Assembly (NCBI GenBank): GCA_017625675.1
Contig: JAGAKK010000001.1
Location: 1 to 42,374, forward strand
Reading direction: 5' to 3'
From: Clostridia bacterium
GTDB taxonomy: Bacteria > Bacillota > Clostridia > UBA1212
Length of the DNA: 42,374 nucleotides
Below the pieces are notes generated by a model. The model was not told the origin of the DNA. It saw only the letters and a list, made by a program, of their open reading frames with translations, and ran no database searches. The position numbers and the translations under genes were made by a program. Position 1 is the first letter of the stretch. Each line of letters begins with the position of its first letter. This document shows, piece after piece, positions 15,343 to 25,951 of this stretch.

Positions 15343-17847
15343 TCAGCCGAAAATTTCAATTTCACCAAAGCCGCCGCACTTGCCGGTGTCAATCTGAATT
15401 TTCACGTAGCGGGCCTTGACGTCGGAGAATTTGGTGGTGACTCCCTTGTATGGGTCGTTGGTAAATGAGGCCTTCTTTTCCTGATCCGCCTTGGTAAAGT
15501 TTTTGCCGTCCTCGGAAACGTAAATCGTGTATGCCTTGGGCGCAAAACTCGGGTCGAAGGACATTGACGGATAGAGAATTACCTTGTTTACATTTTTCAC
15601 CTCGCCAAGGTCGATCATTGCGAAGGCGTCCTTGTCGTGTTCTGCGGAAAGCCAGCCGCCCATTGCCTTGTTGCCGTCGGTGAGATAGCGTGAGGCGATA
15701 TACTTGTTGACTGCAAAGCCTGCCTGAGAGGAGGAAACGTAGGCGGTGCTGTTAAGGGCAAGGTTTTCGCTGGGTGCAGGCGCAAGCTGTACCGTTGCGT
15801 CGTGTCCCTGGGGGAGCTTCAATACGCAGCAGGCGCCGGGGTCAATTGACAAATTGATGATCCTGTCGGAGGGTATCTCCAGAGGAGTTTCCTTTCCGTC
15901 CTGCACGATTGCCAGTGAAGCAATCTCCGGGGCGACCTTGAGGGCAATTTCGGTGGGAAGCTCTGCGGCATAGCGCTTGTTGGTTACAACGATGTGTTGC
16001 TGTTTTGTATTGTCAAGGCTTTCGTAAAGCGTCAGGATTATGTCGCTGTTGTCAGCAGGGGTCAAGGCAAAGTTCTCCGGGAACGTTTCATTGCCCACAG
16101 TGCGGGTGGAGTGATACACCTCAAGGGCGTCGGAATTGCCAAGGGTTTTTCCGATGCTGTGAATGTAGGCATTAGCGGCCTTTACTCCCTGATACATTGA
16201 TGAAGGCTCAAAATCCTTGTTGAGAATGCCCTCCACGTAGGTTTCCTTTTTGCTGAGAGGGGTAACTGCAACGAAATATTTGTAGTTTTTCATGCCGTAT
16301 GCAACGCCAAGGCTTGCATTGTAAAGAATTTCATTATCGGTGGTGGGGCGTAGCACGTCAGTCTGGTCCGCCACCTGAATGTAGTAGCCTGTGGCGGCGT
16401 TGTATTTGAGCGCCGTCTTCCTCATGCGGTTCAGCATATCCAGAAGAGTTCTGTCGAAGGTGGTGTTGTCGGCCTTGTAGGGGTAGTAGTCAAAGGACAG
16501 GAATTTTGTTCTGTCTGCCCCGCCGGTAATGGCGCCAACCTCTGTCCAATATTCCGCTGTGCCTGCAAAGCCGATAAGGGAGAGCAGGTTGAGGTGAGGC
16601 GTCACGTGAGGGTTGTAATCGGTAATGGTTTTAAAGACCTCTGCATAGCGGGTAAAGGAGTCGTCAAAGGGCTCATCCTGAAGATAAATTCCGCTGCAGC
16701 CCGCCCTGTTTTCGTATTTTTTCACTACGTTAATGATCTCCTCGTCAGACATTTTCAAGAGAGCAGCGCCGTTTTTTACGTCGCAAACGGAGTAGTTTAT
16801 GCCCCTCTCCTTGCAGAGGAAAATTGAGTACAGCCCAACGTTATTGCCGTTCATATCATAGGCCCTTGTGCCCTCGATGTATTCAAGGCCCGCCTGGGCA
16901 AAGTAGTCAAAAACCTTGTGCATTGCGGAGAGCTCCACGTAGCTTGAGTGGTAAAAAGCGGAGGTGCGGAAGTGCTCCTTTGAAGTGTCGGTTACTGCAA
17001 CGTGACATTTTGTAATGTTTTTTCCGTCGTACACGTAAACGTCCGTCTCGCCGTATGCCTTGGGCACTACGAGACCGTCGCTGTTGACGGTGGCAACGTC
17101 AAGGTCGTCAGAGTAAAACTTCAATGTAGCTTTTTCATCAGGTTTATAAGAGTCGTTCCGGTAACGCACAATTTCAAGAACCTGGGTGTTGGCCGGCTCA
17201 AGGTGCAAAACGATGTCATCTCTGTTCATCACAATATTTTCGTGGTTGGTGGCCTGGCTATAAATTTCCAGCTCTCCAAGGGCAAAATAGTACCCTTTTT
17301 CGCCGCCGTTGTGAAGTTTTTTCGTCACAAGCTTCACAAACCTTGCTTCAATGCCTTCAAGCTCAACGGCAAACCCATCTTTTGAATAATCTGCAGAGGG
17401 GTCTGTTTCATATTCATTAACGGTGGTATATTCTTTTCCGTCATCTGACAACAATATCTCAAAGGCAAGGGGCAATGCTTTTTCCTCACCCTTGGCAGGG
17501 CGCAACACGACCTTGTCCAAGGGAAGCACCTTCGTAAGGTCGGTGTAGACGTAATATTCCTTGTTTTCCTCCCAGTTTTTGCCCCAGGCGGTGGAAAATG
17601 CGGTGTCAGGGTCTCCGTCGTTAAGGTTCAGGTTAGAGTATCCCTCGCTGTTTTTACAGGAGCTTGCCATGGCAAAGCCCTCAGGGGCAACGTTAACACT
17701 GCCGATGCTCTCCACTGCTACCTCCGGCTTCGGACCGGTTTCAATGGTGGCTTCCGGCTTGCCCTTCTTTTTGCAACCGACAAAAAGTCCTGCCACCAAC
17801 ACCAATGCCATGCACAACCCAACACCAATTATTATTTTTCTTTCCAT
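15343..17847 (-). CDS. Multidomain lipoprotein: discoidin domain, Big2-like domain, glycosidase-like barrel, discoidin domain
   Basis: 834 residues. Signal peptide with lipobox LFVGC (Cys25). An F5/8 type C (discoidin) domain at about 55-195 (FSTAWGKNWEENKEYYVYTDL to FVKLVTKKLHNG region) is followed by a Big2-like Ig domain (about 205-290, ATVNSDGLVVPKAYGETDV), a barrel-like central region (about 300-620) with GIYLQDEPFDDSF resembling the acid-bearing strand of glycosidases, and a second discoidin domain at the C-terminus (RYVKIQIDTGKCGGFGEIEI). Discoidin domains bind glycans, so it probably acts on host or environmental glycans at the cell surface. The catalytic family was not identified. 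Start ATG 17847 fits the signal peptide; the extension to 17934 is rejected. Confidence 0.8.
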   Translation of the reverse strand: MERKIIIGVGLCMALVLVAGLFVGCKKKGKPEATIETGPKPEVAVESIGSVNVAPEGFAMASSCKNSEGYSNLNLNDGDPDTAFSTAWGKNWEENKEYYVYTDLTKVLPLDKVVLRPAKGEEKALPLAFEILLSDDGKEYTTVNEYETDPSADYSKDGFAVELEGIEARFVKLVTKKLHNGGEKGYYFALGELEIYSQATNHENIVMNRDDIVLHLEPANTQVLEIVRYRNDSYKPDEKATLKFYSDDLDVATVNSDGLVVPKAYGETDVYVYDGKNITKCHVAVTDTSKEHFRTSAFYHSSYVELSAMHKVFDYFAQAGLEYIEGTRAYDMNGNNVGLYSIFLCKERGINYSVCDVKNGAALLKMSDEEIINVVKKYENRAGCSGIYLQDEPFDDSFTRYAEVFKTITDYNPHVTPHLNLLSLIGFAGTAEYWTEVGAITGGADRTKFLSFDYYPYKADNTTFDRTLLDMLNRMRKTALKYNAATGYYIQVADQTDVLRPTTDNEILYNASLGVAYGMKNYKYFVAVTPLSKKETYVEGILNKDFEPSSMYQGVKAANAYIHSIGKTLGNSDALEVYHSTRTVGNETFPENFALTPADNSDIILTLYESLDNTKQQHIVVTNKRYAAELPTEIALKVAPEIASLAIVQDGKETPLEIPSDRIINLSIDPGACCVLKLPQGHDATVQLAPAPSENLALNSTAYVSSSQAGFAVNKYIASRYLTDGNKAMGGWLSAEHDKDAFAMIDLGEVKNVNKVILYPSMSFDPSFAPKAYTIYVSEDGKNFTKADQEKKASFTNDPYKGVTTKFSDVKARYVKIQIDTGKCGGFGEIEIFG

Positions 17848-17913
17848 TTTATATTCAAAGTCCTTTCGCTCATTATTACACATTAACAATTCCGACAGCG
17901 ACGCTGCAATGTA

Positions 17914-17941
17914 ATTATACCAAATTATCTCCACATTTCAA
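17914..17941 (-). promoter_or_regulatory. Putative promoter of the discoidin lipoprotein
   Basis: Minus strand: TTGAAA (17941-17936), 16-bp spacer, TATAAT (17919-17914), with TGG directly before the -10 (extended). Confidence 0.6.
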
Positions 17942-17966
17942 GGGCACACACCGGGGTGCATTTTGC

Positions 17967-17995
17967 TTGCATAGGCGGGGAATCGGTGATATAAT
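17967..17995 (+). promoter_or_regulatory. Putative promoter of the sialate O-acetylesterase gene
   Basis: TTGCAT (17967-17972), 17-bp spacer, TATAAT (17990-17995). It is divergent from the promoter at 17914-17941, leaving about 25 bp between the two -35 boxes. Confidence 0.6.
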
Positions 17996-18020
17996 CGAAG
18001 AAAAAAGCGGAGGTGCTTTG

Positions 18021-19709
18021 ATGACGGGAGTTGCGGGTAAAAAATTTTTGAGAATATTGGTGATTGGGCTTGCTGTAGTATTGGCGGCAGGCACGTTAGC
18101 GGCGTGTAAGAAGGACGAAGCCGGACAGGGGAAGGACTACGGAAAGTCGGAGGCTGTTTCGGTGAAATATACGGAGAGAACTGCTCCCGTGATTGAAAAG
18201 GCTGCCGAAGTGACGCCTACAGCGGAAAAATTCTTTGTTGCCAACGTTTTCAGTGACAATATGGTGCTCCAGAGAGATGAGTACATAAGAATCTGGGGAA
18301 CGTCGAAGGATGCTGCGGGAAAAGTTGTGTGCGCAGAGTTTATGGGACTTAAAGGTTCTGCAGAGGTTGACGCAGAGGGAAAGTGGCTTATTACCCTTGA
18401 CGGCACTCTCAGCGCCTGCAATGAAAAAGGAAATACACTTAAGGTTTACGGTGCAAAGAAGACCATTGAGTTTAAGGACGTGCTTGTCGGTGACGTTTAT
18501 ATGGTGCTTGGCCAGTCAAATGCGGCGCTCACCGTTGCCGAGGTTCTGAATGGATACACCCTTGCAAAGGCCGGCTATAAAGTGCCCTTTACAAAGGAAC
18601 AGATAAGTGATAATGACAATATCAGAATTTTGCACAGCAACACCGATGACTTTGCGAAAAAGGTCAGCGGCTCAACCACCCTTGCCGAGGATATTTCCAG
18701 AAGAAAAGAGAACAGCTGGCTTCTGCCTACAGAGAACGAGCAGGCGTTGGAGTCGTCTGCAATAGGTTATTTCTTTGCAAAACAGCTTGTGGAGAAGACC
18801 GGTAATGAAATTCCTGTGGGAATTCTGGAGTGCAGACAGGCGGCAACGGTGCTGGCGGCGTTTATGACGCCTGAGATTGCGGAAAAATTCGGCGCAGACA
18901 AGCTTATTAACAACAGCTACATGGCGGACAGCGTTGTGGGAATGCAGGAGTCCCGTGTGATGTACACTCAGGGTATTAACCCCTTGATGAATTTTACCAT
19001 AAGCGGAATTATCTGGTATCAGGGTGAAAGTGATGCCAAGGAGCCTTTGCAGGAAAAATACGTCGAGCATTTCACTGCGTTAATGGAGGACTACAGAGGT
19101 CGCATTAACCAGAATTATAAGAATTTCCCGATATTGATTATGGAATTTTCCCCTTGCTTCAGCAAAGCGGCCGGACCTGCATTTATTGACTTTGGCGGTG
19201 TGCGCGCAAATATGGGTGTTATTCCGTCGGTGCTTGAGAACTCATTTTTCATTCCGATCTCCGACCTCTGGAAGGACGATCTGTATGCGGACAATCTTCA
19301 TCCCTACGGAAAGTACGAGGTGGCTACACGAATCGTTGACACGGTAATGCCGATGCTTTACGGAAGCTACTCAGAAGGGGCTACTCTTGACAATGTATCA
19401 GGCCCTACGTATTACGGAAAAGAAAAAATTTCCGACAAGGAGGTCAAGTTGACTTTTGCAGGCGTAGGTGACGGCCTCAAGACGGGAGACGGTGGCGCGC
19501 CTAAGGGAATGCAGGTACAGACGTCAGAGGGCTGGGTTACTCCTGAGAAGGTGGAATTCACCGGAAAATCAGTGGTTACAGTTTCCCACGGAACCGCGTT
19601 TACTGCAATTCGTTACCACGCAATCACCGAGGAAACCTTCCCCGAAAATATCAATATCTGCAGCAGTTCCGGTGTGCCGATGACTGCCTTTAAGGTAGAC
19701 CTTGAATAA
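18021..19709 (+). CDS. Sialate O-acetylesterase-like lipoprotein (SASA/SGNH family)
   Basis: 562 residues. Lipobox TLAAC (Cys29) marks a lipoprotein. The SASA-type esterase core shows VLVGDVYMVLGQSNA (nucleophile Ser about 166), IIWYQGESDAKEP, and the C-terminal catalytic block DNLHPYGKYE (Asp/His about 425-428). An N-terminal beta domain (FSDNMVLQR) is typical of this family. It removes O-acetyl groups from sialic acids or other acetylated sugars, outside the cell. ATG 18021 follows GCGGAGGTG. It is divergent from the discoidin lipoprotein; both probably act on the same surface glycans. Confidence 0.88.
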   Translation: MTGVAGKKFLRILVIGLAVVLAAGTLAACKKDEAGQGKDYGKSEAVSVKYTERTAPVIEKAAEVTPTAEKFFVANVFSDNMVLQRDEYIRIWGTSKDAAGKVVCAEFMGLKGSAEVDAEGKWLITLDGTLSACNEKGNTLKVYGAKKTIEFKDVLVGDVYMVLGQSNAALTVAEVLNGYTLAKAGYKVPFTKEQISDNDNIRILHSNTDDFAKKVSGSTTLAEDISRRKENSWLLPTENEQALESSAIGYFFAKQLVEKTGNEIPVGILECRQAATVLAAFMTPEIAEKFGADKLINNSYMADSVVGMQESRVMYTQGINPLMNFTISGIIWYQGESDAKEPLQEKYVEHFTALMEDYRGRINQNYKNFPILIMEFSPCFSKAAGPAFIDFGGVRANMGVIPSVLENSFFIPISDLWKDDLYADNLHPYGKYEVATRIVDTVMPMLYGSYSEGATLDNVSGPTYYGKEKISDKEVKLTFAGVGDGLKTGDGGAPKGMQVQTSEGWVTPEKVEFTGKSVVTVSHGTAFTAIRYHAITEETFPENINICSSSGVPMTAFKVDLE

Positions 19710-19728
19710 TAAAATATAAAATTTCAGT

Positions 19729-19772
19729 TTCGTCGCCAATCGTCGTTGTTCGACCTTCAGGCACTGTAAAAT
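19729..19772 (+). promoter_or_regulatory. Possible Spo0A-type control region upstream of spoIIE (tentative)
   Basis: Two 6-of-7 matches to the reversed 0A box (TTCGNCA) occur as TTCGTCG (19729) and TTCGACC (19749), 20 bp apart, with a -10-like TAAAAT at 19767-19772. In Bacillus subtilis spoIIE is driven by Spo0A. A terminator lies between this and the gene, which weakens the call. Confidence 0.25.
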
Positions 19773-19785
19773 GAGATTGCTGTTT

Positions 19786-19821
19786 CGCTCCGCAGGGCAT
19801 AGAACCGGCGGAGCGTTTTTT
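19786..19821 (+). terminator. Intrinsic terminator after the esterase gene
   Basis: CGCTCCGC and GCGGAGCG form a perfect 8-bp stem with a 14-base loop, followed by six T. It ends only 34 bases before the spoIIE start codon. Confidence 0.8.
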
Positions 19822-19855
19822 AGCAAGAAAGTCTGAAAAAGGACGGGATGTACAA

Positions 19856-22378
19856 ATGAGAAATGCTATAGAAACGCAAATTTTAAAAATTCAGAATCTG
19901 GCGAAAGAGGTGGAGCTGGACAGGGTCAATGTTATCACTGCGGTGATCTTGTTTTTTATTGGACGGATAGATCTTCCGGGGGATATTATGCCCTTTGGCA
20001 TTGCCGCTTTTGCGGCGGCGGTGACGGCGCCGAATTGTAAATTGAGGCCTCTGTGCAGTGTGCTGTACGGAACGACCATGGCGGTGGGCTTGCTGTTTAC
20101 GGACAAGTGGTGGAACTTTTTTATCGCAGTTTTCAGCGCGGTGTTTTTTTACGGCATAATGCTTTTTTTTACAGGAGCCGGGCGTTCTGCCGCCATTGAC
20201 GACGAAGGTGAAGAAATTGAAGGGGAGGGAGGTCGCTTTCCGGGGCTTCCTCTTGCGGTAAAGTCGGGCATCGGACTTGCAATCAGTCTGGCCGGGTCCT
20301 CCTTGATAACCCTTGCTGTCAATAATTTGCGCCTCAGCAGCCTTTTTGCAATGGTAATCCAGTTGATAGTGGCCTTTGCGGCGTTTTACGTGTTCCGGAA
20401 CGTGGCAATGGTGTTTGCAGACGATGTCAGCGGCAAGGTGATGACCAATGAAGAGATGGCGTGTATCGCAATTGCCGGAGCAATAGCGGTAATGGGCTTG
20501 CCTGCGGTAATTGTTCTCGGTGTGTCGCTGAGAAATATAATTTGCCTTATAATTATAATGATTTTTTGCTATAGAGGCGGCCTTGGCACAGGGGCGGCAT
20601 GCGGCGTTACCGTGGGGATTTTGCTTACGGCGGTGTCAGGCGCTCAGGAGATAGAGCTCTCGGGAGTCGTGGTGGCGGCATACGGTTTTTGCGGATTTCT
20701 GGCTGGACTTCTCAACCAGTTCCGGAAGGTGGGGGTGTGCCTTGGCTTTGTACTCGGCAATTTAATGCTGGCGGCTGTTATGACTGCGGACAAGGCTTTT
20801 GTTATAAGTCTTTATGAGATGCTTTTTGCCATATTGCTTTTTGCGGTGTTGCCGGATAGGTTTACGGAGTTTCTGAAACTGCCTCAGTTCCGGGGCGTGG
20901 CTGTGCCAACGATAAAGATTAATTATGCTGAAAAATTACGGCGCACCGCCGTGGGGAAACTAAATGGGTTTTCGAGAATTATGCGGGAGATGTCAAACGT
21001 CTGCACCGACCTTACCGAAGGGAATAAGGCAGGGGACAAGAGTGAATATTTAAACAGGATCGTTGAACGGGTAAGCGACAGGGTTTGCGGGGCGTGTCAT
21101 TACAAAAGTCTTTGCTGGGAGAAAAATTTTTATAAAAATTATCAGCAGATAGGAAAAATAACGGCGCTGCTGGAGAAGGAAGGGCGGATCGGACACTTTG
21201 ACATTCCTCTTTCGTTGTCAAAGGATTGCCCCAGGGCTGACGAAATTGTGTCGGAGGTCGTTAACGGGTATGAAATATATAAAATTGGAATGCTTTGGCA
21301 GAAGCGTATGGAGGACAACAAAAGAATCGTGCCGTTGCAGCTGAAAAGTATGGCGGATATTCTGGATGATCTGGCAGAGGACGTGGACATCAGTGTGAAT
21401 TTCGAGAAAAATACGGAGCGCAGAATTGCCAGGGCTTTGTACGAAAATGATCTCAAGGCAAAGAACGTTACCGTGTCAAAAAATCGTTACGGAAGATATG
21501 ACGTGGCAATGGACGTTGCCTGCTGTGGCTCTCAGAAAAAGTGCATTACCGCCTATTTGCCTGTGATTTCAGGGGTGCTGGGGAAAAGTATGGTGATAAA
21601 CAGCGGCGAGGTGGCATCCGGTTACGACTTTGTCACACCTTCTGAGAAGTCCTCTTGCACCAATTCAAAAGGGCGGCGCTGGTGTCCCATGATCTTTTCT
21701 GAGGCAGAGTCCTTTAAAATCGCAACGGCGGTGGCAGGCTGTCCTTCGGGAGGGTGTTCATACAGCGGAGATTCGCACTCGTTTTTGCAACTGGACCACG
21801 GCCAATACTTTATGGCAATAAGCGACGGCATGGGGTCAGGTGAAAAGGCAGCTCCTCAAAGTCGCTCGGTAATAAAGCTTCTGGAGCTTTTTATGGAAAG
21901 CGGCCTCAAATGTGATGCGGCAATATCAATGGTAAACTCCCTGCTGGAAACGGGTTGCGACCGTATGGTTTCGGCAACTGTTGACCTTTGCACCATTGAC
22001 CTTTACAACGGCAAGGCAACTTTTCTGAAATTGGGAGCAGTTTCCTCTGCAATTCGCCGCCGCGGCAAGGTGGAAACGGTGGTGGTGTCCTCCGTGCCTA
22101 TAGGCCTTGTGAGCCGGATCGAAAATATTCCCTCTTGCCTTCCTGTGGATAGGTTTCTGGAGCCTGATGACGACATTATAATGTTTTCTGACGGAGTGAT
22201 TGAAGCCTTTAAGACAAAAGGGCACAGCGATGCTGACTTTTACAGTTTTATAGAGGCGTTGCAGACGTCGAACCCCAAGACGTTAGCGGATGCAATCCTC
22301 AATATGGCGCTCTCTGCCTGCGGCGGCGTCCCAAAGGATGACATGACGGTAATGTGCGCCCACATCGGCAATGGCTGA
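19856..22378 (+). CDS. spoIIE: Stage II sporulation protein E (PP2C-type phosphatase)
   Basis: 840 residues, close to the usual about 830. The N-terminal 350 residues hold about ten TM helices; a central region carries a conserved Cys block (CGACHYKSLCWEKNF); the C-terminal third is a PP2C-type domain with AISDGMGSGEKAAPQS and DDDIIMFSDGVIEAF, which include the metal-binding aspartates. It dephosphorylates SpoIIAA to release sigma-F in the forespore and also localises to the division septum. This shows the organism can sporulate. The ribosome binding site AAAGGA is about 12 bases from the ATG. Confidence 0.95.
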   Translation: MRNAIETQILKIQNLAKEVELDRVNVITAVILFFIGRIDLPGDIMPFGIAAFAAAVTAPNCKLRPLCSVLYGTTMAVGLLFTDKWWNFFIAVFSAVFFYGIMLFFTGAGRSAAIDDEGEEIEGEGGRFPGLPLAVKSGIGLAISLAGSSLITLAVNNLRLSSLFAMVIQLIVAFAAFYVFRNVAMVFADDVSGKVMTNEEMACIAIAGAIAVMGLPAVIVLGVSLRNIICLIIIMIFCYRGGLGTGAACGVTVGILLTAVSGAQEIELSGVVVAAYGFCGFLAGLLNQFRKVGVCLGFVLGNLMLAAVMTADKAFVISLYEMLFAILLFAVLPDRFTEFLKLPQFRGVAVPTIKINYAEKLRRTAVGKLNGFSRIMREMSNVCTDLTEGNKAGDKSEYLNRIVERVSDRVCGACHYKSLCWEKNFYKNYQQIGKITALLEKEGRIGHFDIPLSLSKDCPRADEIVSEVVNGYEIYKIGMLWQKRMEDNKRIVPLQLKSMADILDDLAEDVDISVNFEKNTERRIARALYENDLKAKNVTVSKNRYGRYDVAMDVACCGSQKKCITAYLPVISGVLGKSMVINSGEVASGYDFVTPSEKSSCTNSKGRRWCPMIFSEAESFKIATAVAGCPSGGCSYSGDSHSFLQLDHGQYFMAISDGMGSGEKAAPQSRSVIKLLELFMESGLKCDAAISMVNSLLETGCDRMVSATVDLCTIDLYNGKATFLKLGAVSSAIRRRGKVETVVVSSVPIGLVSRIENIPSCLPVDRFLEPDDDIIMFSDGVIEAFKTKGHSDADFYSFIEALQTSNPKTLADAILNMALSACGGVPKDDMTVMCAHIGNG

Positions 22379-22492
22379 GCTTATTACGTGAATTATTGAT
22401 GACATAGCGTAATTTTTGTGGTAAAATGGTGACAAAAAATTAAATTAGAAAAATAATTTAGCGGTAAATTTCACAACAGGAGATGCTGAAAA

Positions 22493-23191
22493 ATGATATA
22501 CAAAAATCTGAGCTTGCTTCTCTCTTCTGATAAACTTTCGGAGGACTACGGCGATAATGCCTTGAAATACATATTTTTCGACCTTGACGGTACTTTGACA
22601 GACCCGGGCATCGGCATTACAAATTCTGTGATGCACGCTCTTCGTAAAATGGGTATAGAGCCTCCTGTACGAGAGAAACTTTATCCTTTTATCGGGCCGC
22701 CTTTGATTGATTCTTTTATGAAACACTACGGAATGACAGGTGATGAAGCCCGTCAGGCGGTGGTGTATTACCGTGAGTATTTCTCTGTGAAAGGGCTTTT
22801 TGAAAATACTATGTACGAAGGGGTCCGGGCGCTTTTGTCGGGTCTTCGGGAAAAAGGGTATAAATTGGTGGTGGCAACGTCAAAGCCTGACGTTTTCTCT
22901 GTGAAAATTCTGGAGCATTTTGATCTTATAAAGTATTTTGATTTTGTGGCCGGGGCGACTATGGAGGAGACCCGCACAAAAAAAGCCGAGGTCATTGAGT
23001 ATGCCTTGGAAAATCTCGGGCTTAACAATGACTTTGGCAAAAAATCTGTTCTTATGGTAGGGGACCGCGCTCAGGACGTTAACGGCGCCCACACCTGCGG
23101 AATAAAGTGCGCCGGTGTACTGTACGGTTATGGTGATGAGGCGGAGATGACAGCTTGCAGCGCTGATTATATCGTAAAATCGGTGGGTTGA
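22493..23191 (+). CDS. HAD-superfamily phosphatase, phosphoglycolate-phosphatase-like
   Basis: 232 residues. Motif I FFDLDGTLTD (Asp30, Asp32), motif II VVATSKP, and motif IV LMVGDRAQDV place it in the HAD family with an alpha-helical cap (Gph/PpaX-like, HAD subfamily IA). Substrate is uncertain: phosphoglycolate, pyrophosphate or a sugar phosphate. The 24-residue stretch before the core strand is longer than usual, yet AGGAGA lies well placed before ATG 22493 and no nearer ATG exists, so this start is kept. It is a separate unit 114 bases after spoIIE. Confidence 0.88.
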   Translation: MIYKNLSLLLSSDKLSEDYGDNALKYIFFDLDGTLTDPGIGITNSVMHALRKMGIEPPVREKLYPFIGPPLIDSFMKHYGMTGDEARQAVVYYREYFSVKGLFENTMYEGVRALLSGLREKGYKLVVATSKPDVFSVKILEHFDLIKYFDFVAGATMEETRTKKAEVIEYALENLGLNNDFGKKSVLMVGDRAQDVNGAHTCGIKCAGVLYGYGDEAEMTACSADYIVKSVG

Positions 23192-23211
23192 GGCGGTTAT
23201 GCAAAATTAAT

Positions 23212-23234
23212 CCCCCTTGTGTAAGGCAAGGGGG
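23212..23234. terminator. GC-rich hairpin between convergent genes
   Basis: CCCCCTTG and CAAGGGGG form a perfect 8-bp stem with a 7-base loop. T-runs are weak on both sides, so termination is probable rather than certain. Confidence 0.5.
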
Positions 23235-23241
23235 TAAAAAA

Positions 23242-24207
23242 TCATATCTCATTTGTTTTGTTCTGTAATTTTTCTAATTGTTCATTTCGGGTCGCTTTAT
23301 CATTGTAATCGTATTTTATAATACCGGTTAATTTGTCTGTTGTTGTTTCGGTGTTTGTACACTTTGGATAATTTTCGCAGCCATAAAAACTCATCCCTGT
23401 ATATTTTCCTTTTTTAGCAGTTCGTAAAATCATTTTTCCACCGCATTTGCTGCATAAATGTTGTTTTTCTGCAACGCTATTCTCATTTTCAATAAGTTTG
23501 TTAATGTTTTCAATATGACGTAGTTTGACACTCTTATCCACCTGTGTATAAGGGTGTAATTTATTATATATTTCTGTAATTTCTTCCGGTGAAAGAACCG
23601 GGGTCTCCGTTAATGATGAAATTGCAGTTTTTATGTCTTTGCGATTAACAACTTTTATTTCTTTATTTGTCGTTGTTACTTTTTTTAATGTGCATCTTTC
23701 TGAAAATACTATAATTGAATAAATCGGTATATTTTTATCAACTAAAGCTTTTAGACAATTTATGTGTGTGTCATTTTGCATAATAGGGTTGTAAAATTTT
23801 TCTTTGTGGCTTTTTCTGCCTGCGGGCAAAGTCTGATACCAGATCTTATCTTTTTCATGACCAAAAATCCAACCGCTGTAATTTTTACTTTCAAAAACGA
23901 ATATTCCTTGTGGTGCAATCATTATGACATCAATTTCTGTTGTTTCGTTTTTATGTGGCAAATATGTATTGAAGAGAAATTTTGCACCTTGTTTTTCGTA
24001 AGATTTTAATTTTCGATAAGTCAGGTATTCGCCATATCTACCTAAGTCGTTTTGTGACGAGAAATAAGATGCTTTTGTTTCTCTATAATATGTGCTTTGT
24101 AAATAAATGATTAGGTCAACAAGAAAGCTTATTAATAACCATCCGACAACAATTAATGTTATTGGATTAAATAGGATAGAAAGCAACATAACCAACAGTT
24201 TTAACAC
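23242..24207 (-). CDS. NERD-domain protein with C-terminal topoisomerase-type zinc finger
   Basis: 321 residues. An N-terminal TM region (about 8-38) is followed by a NERD (nuclease-related) domain: GRYGE (about 56-60), EIDVI (Asp93) and FESKNYSG (Glu106, Lys108), i.e. the restriction-like D...ExK core. The C-terminus holds CSKCGGK ... YGCENYPKC, a C4 zinc finger of the topoisomerase I type. NERD proteins are inferred to process nucleic acids, and some occur on plasmids or in defence loci; its role here is unknown. The start is GTG 24207, 8 bases after AAAGGAGG. It is A+T-rich and isolated, possibly acquired. Confidence 0.85.
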   Translation of the reverse strand: MLKLLVMLLSILFNPITLIVVGWLLISFLVDLIIYLQSTYYRETKASYFSSQNDLGRYGEYLTYRKLKSYEKQGAKFLFNTYLPHKNETTEIDVIMIAPQGIFVFESKNYSGWIFGHEKDKIWYQTLPAGRKSHKEKFYNPIMQNDTHINCLKALVDKNIPIYSIIVFSERCTLKKVTTTNKEIKVVNRKDIKTAISSLTETPVLSPEEITEIYNKLHPYTQVDKSVKLRHIENINKLIENENSVAEKQHLCSKCGGKMILRTAKKGKYTGMSFYGCENYPKCTNTETTTDKLTGIIKYDYNDKATRNEQLEKLQNKTNEI

Positions 24208-24268
24208 ATTAAAAACCTCCTTTTGGTATGATTATATAATGCTTATAAAGACAATTCAAGGAAAATTT

Positions 24269-24329
24269 GTGACGGGGGATAGGTCTCTGTCGCATATAAA
24301 AAAACGTGATGGGGTCTGACCCCCGTCAC
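24269..24329. repeat. Inverted-repeat element (family copy 2)
   Basis: GTGACGGGGG (24269-24278) pairs perfectly with CCCCCGTCAC (24320-24329). A smaller hairpin inside (24305-24330) works as a terminator on the minus strand. Confidence 0.7.
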
Positions 24330-24330
24330 G
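24298..24330 (-). terminator. Terminator of gdhA, formed by the repeat element
   Basis: On the minus strand CGTGACGGGG and CCCCATCACG form a stem (one A-C mismatch) around GTCAGA, followed by seven T. It lies 38 bases after the gdhA stop. Confidence 0.7.
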
Positions 24331-24367
24331 TTTTGTCCGTTTAATTATTATCGTGTAATAACCGTTA

Positions 24368-25765
<1,398 letters not shown>

Positions 25766-25798
25766 TCACTACGCTAACACGACAACAAAACCAATTTC

Positions 25799-25827
25799 AT
25801 TTTACCACTAATGTTTTTTCAGTGCAA
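25799..25827 (-). promoter_or_regulatory. Promoter of gdhA
   Basis: Minus strand: TTGCAC (25827-25822), 17-bp spacer, TAAAAT (25804-25799). This leaves a leader of about 80 bases with nothing recognisable. Confidence 0.6.
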
Positions 25828-25862
25828 TATTTTAATTTAATATAATCTAAATTTTTTTGCGT

Positions 25863-25895
25863 GCGGAGCCACAGCGTCAGACGCTGTGGCTCCGC
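25863..25895. repeat. Perfect 15-bp-stem palindrome
   Basis: GCGGAGCCACAGCGT and ACGCTGTGGCTCCGC flank a 3-base centre. No T-run follows on either strand, so it is not a standard terminator. It lies in the 371-bp space between the divergent gdhA and CobW genes, which otherwise holds two promoters and one repeat-family copy. Confidence 0.8.
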
Positions 25896-25951
25896 CACCG
25901 ATCTGCTACCTGTTTTTTTGCAAACCGTTTCTACGAAACGCTTTGCGCCCG

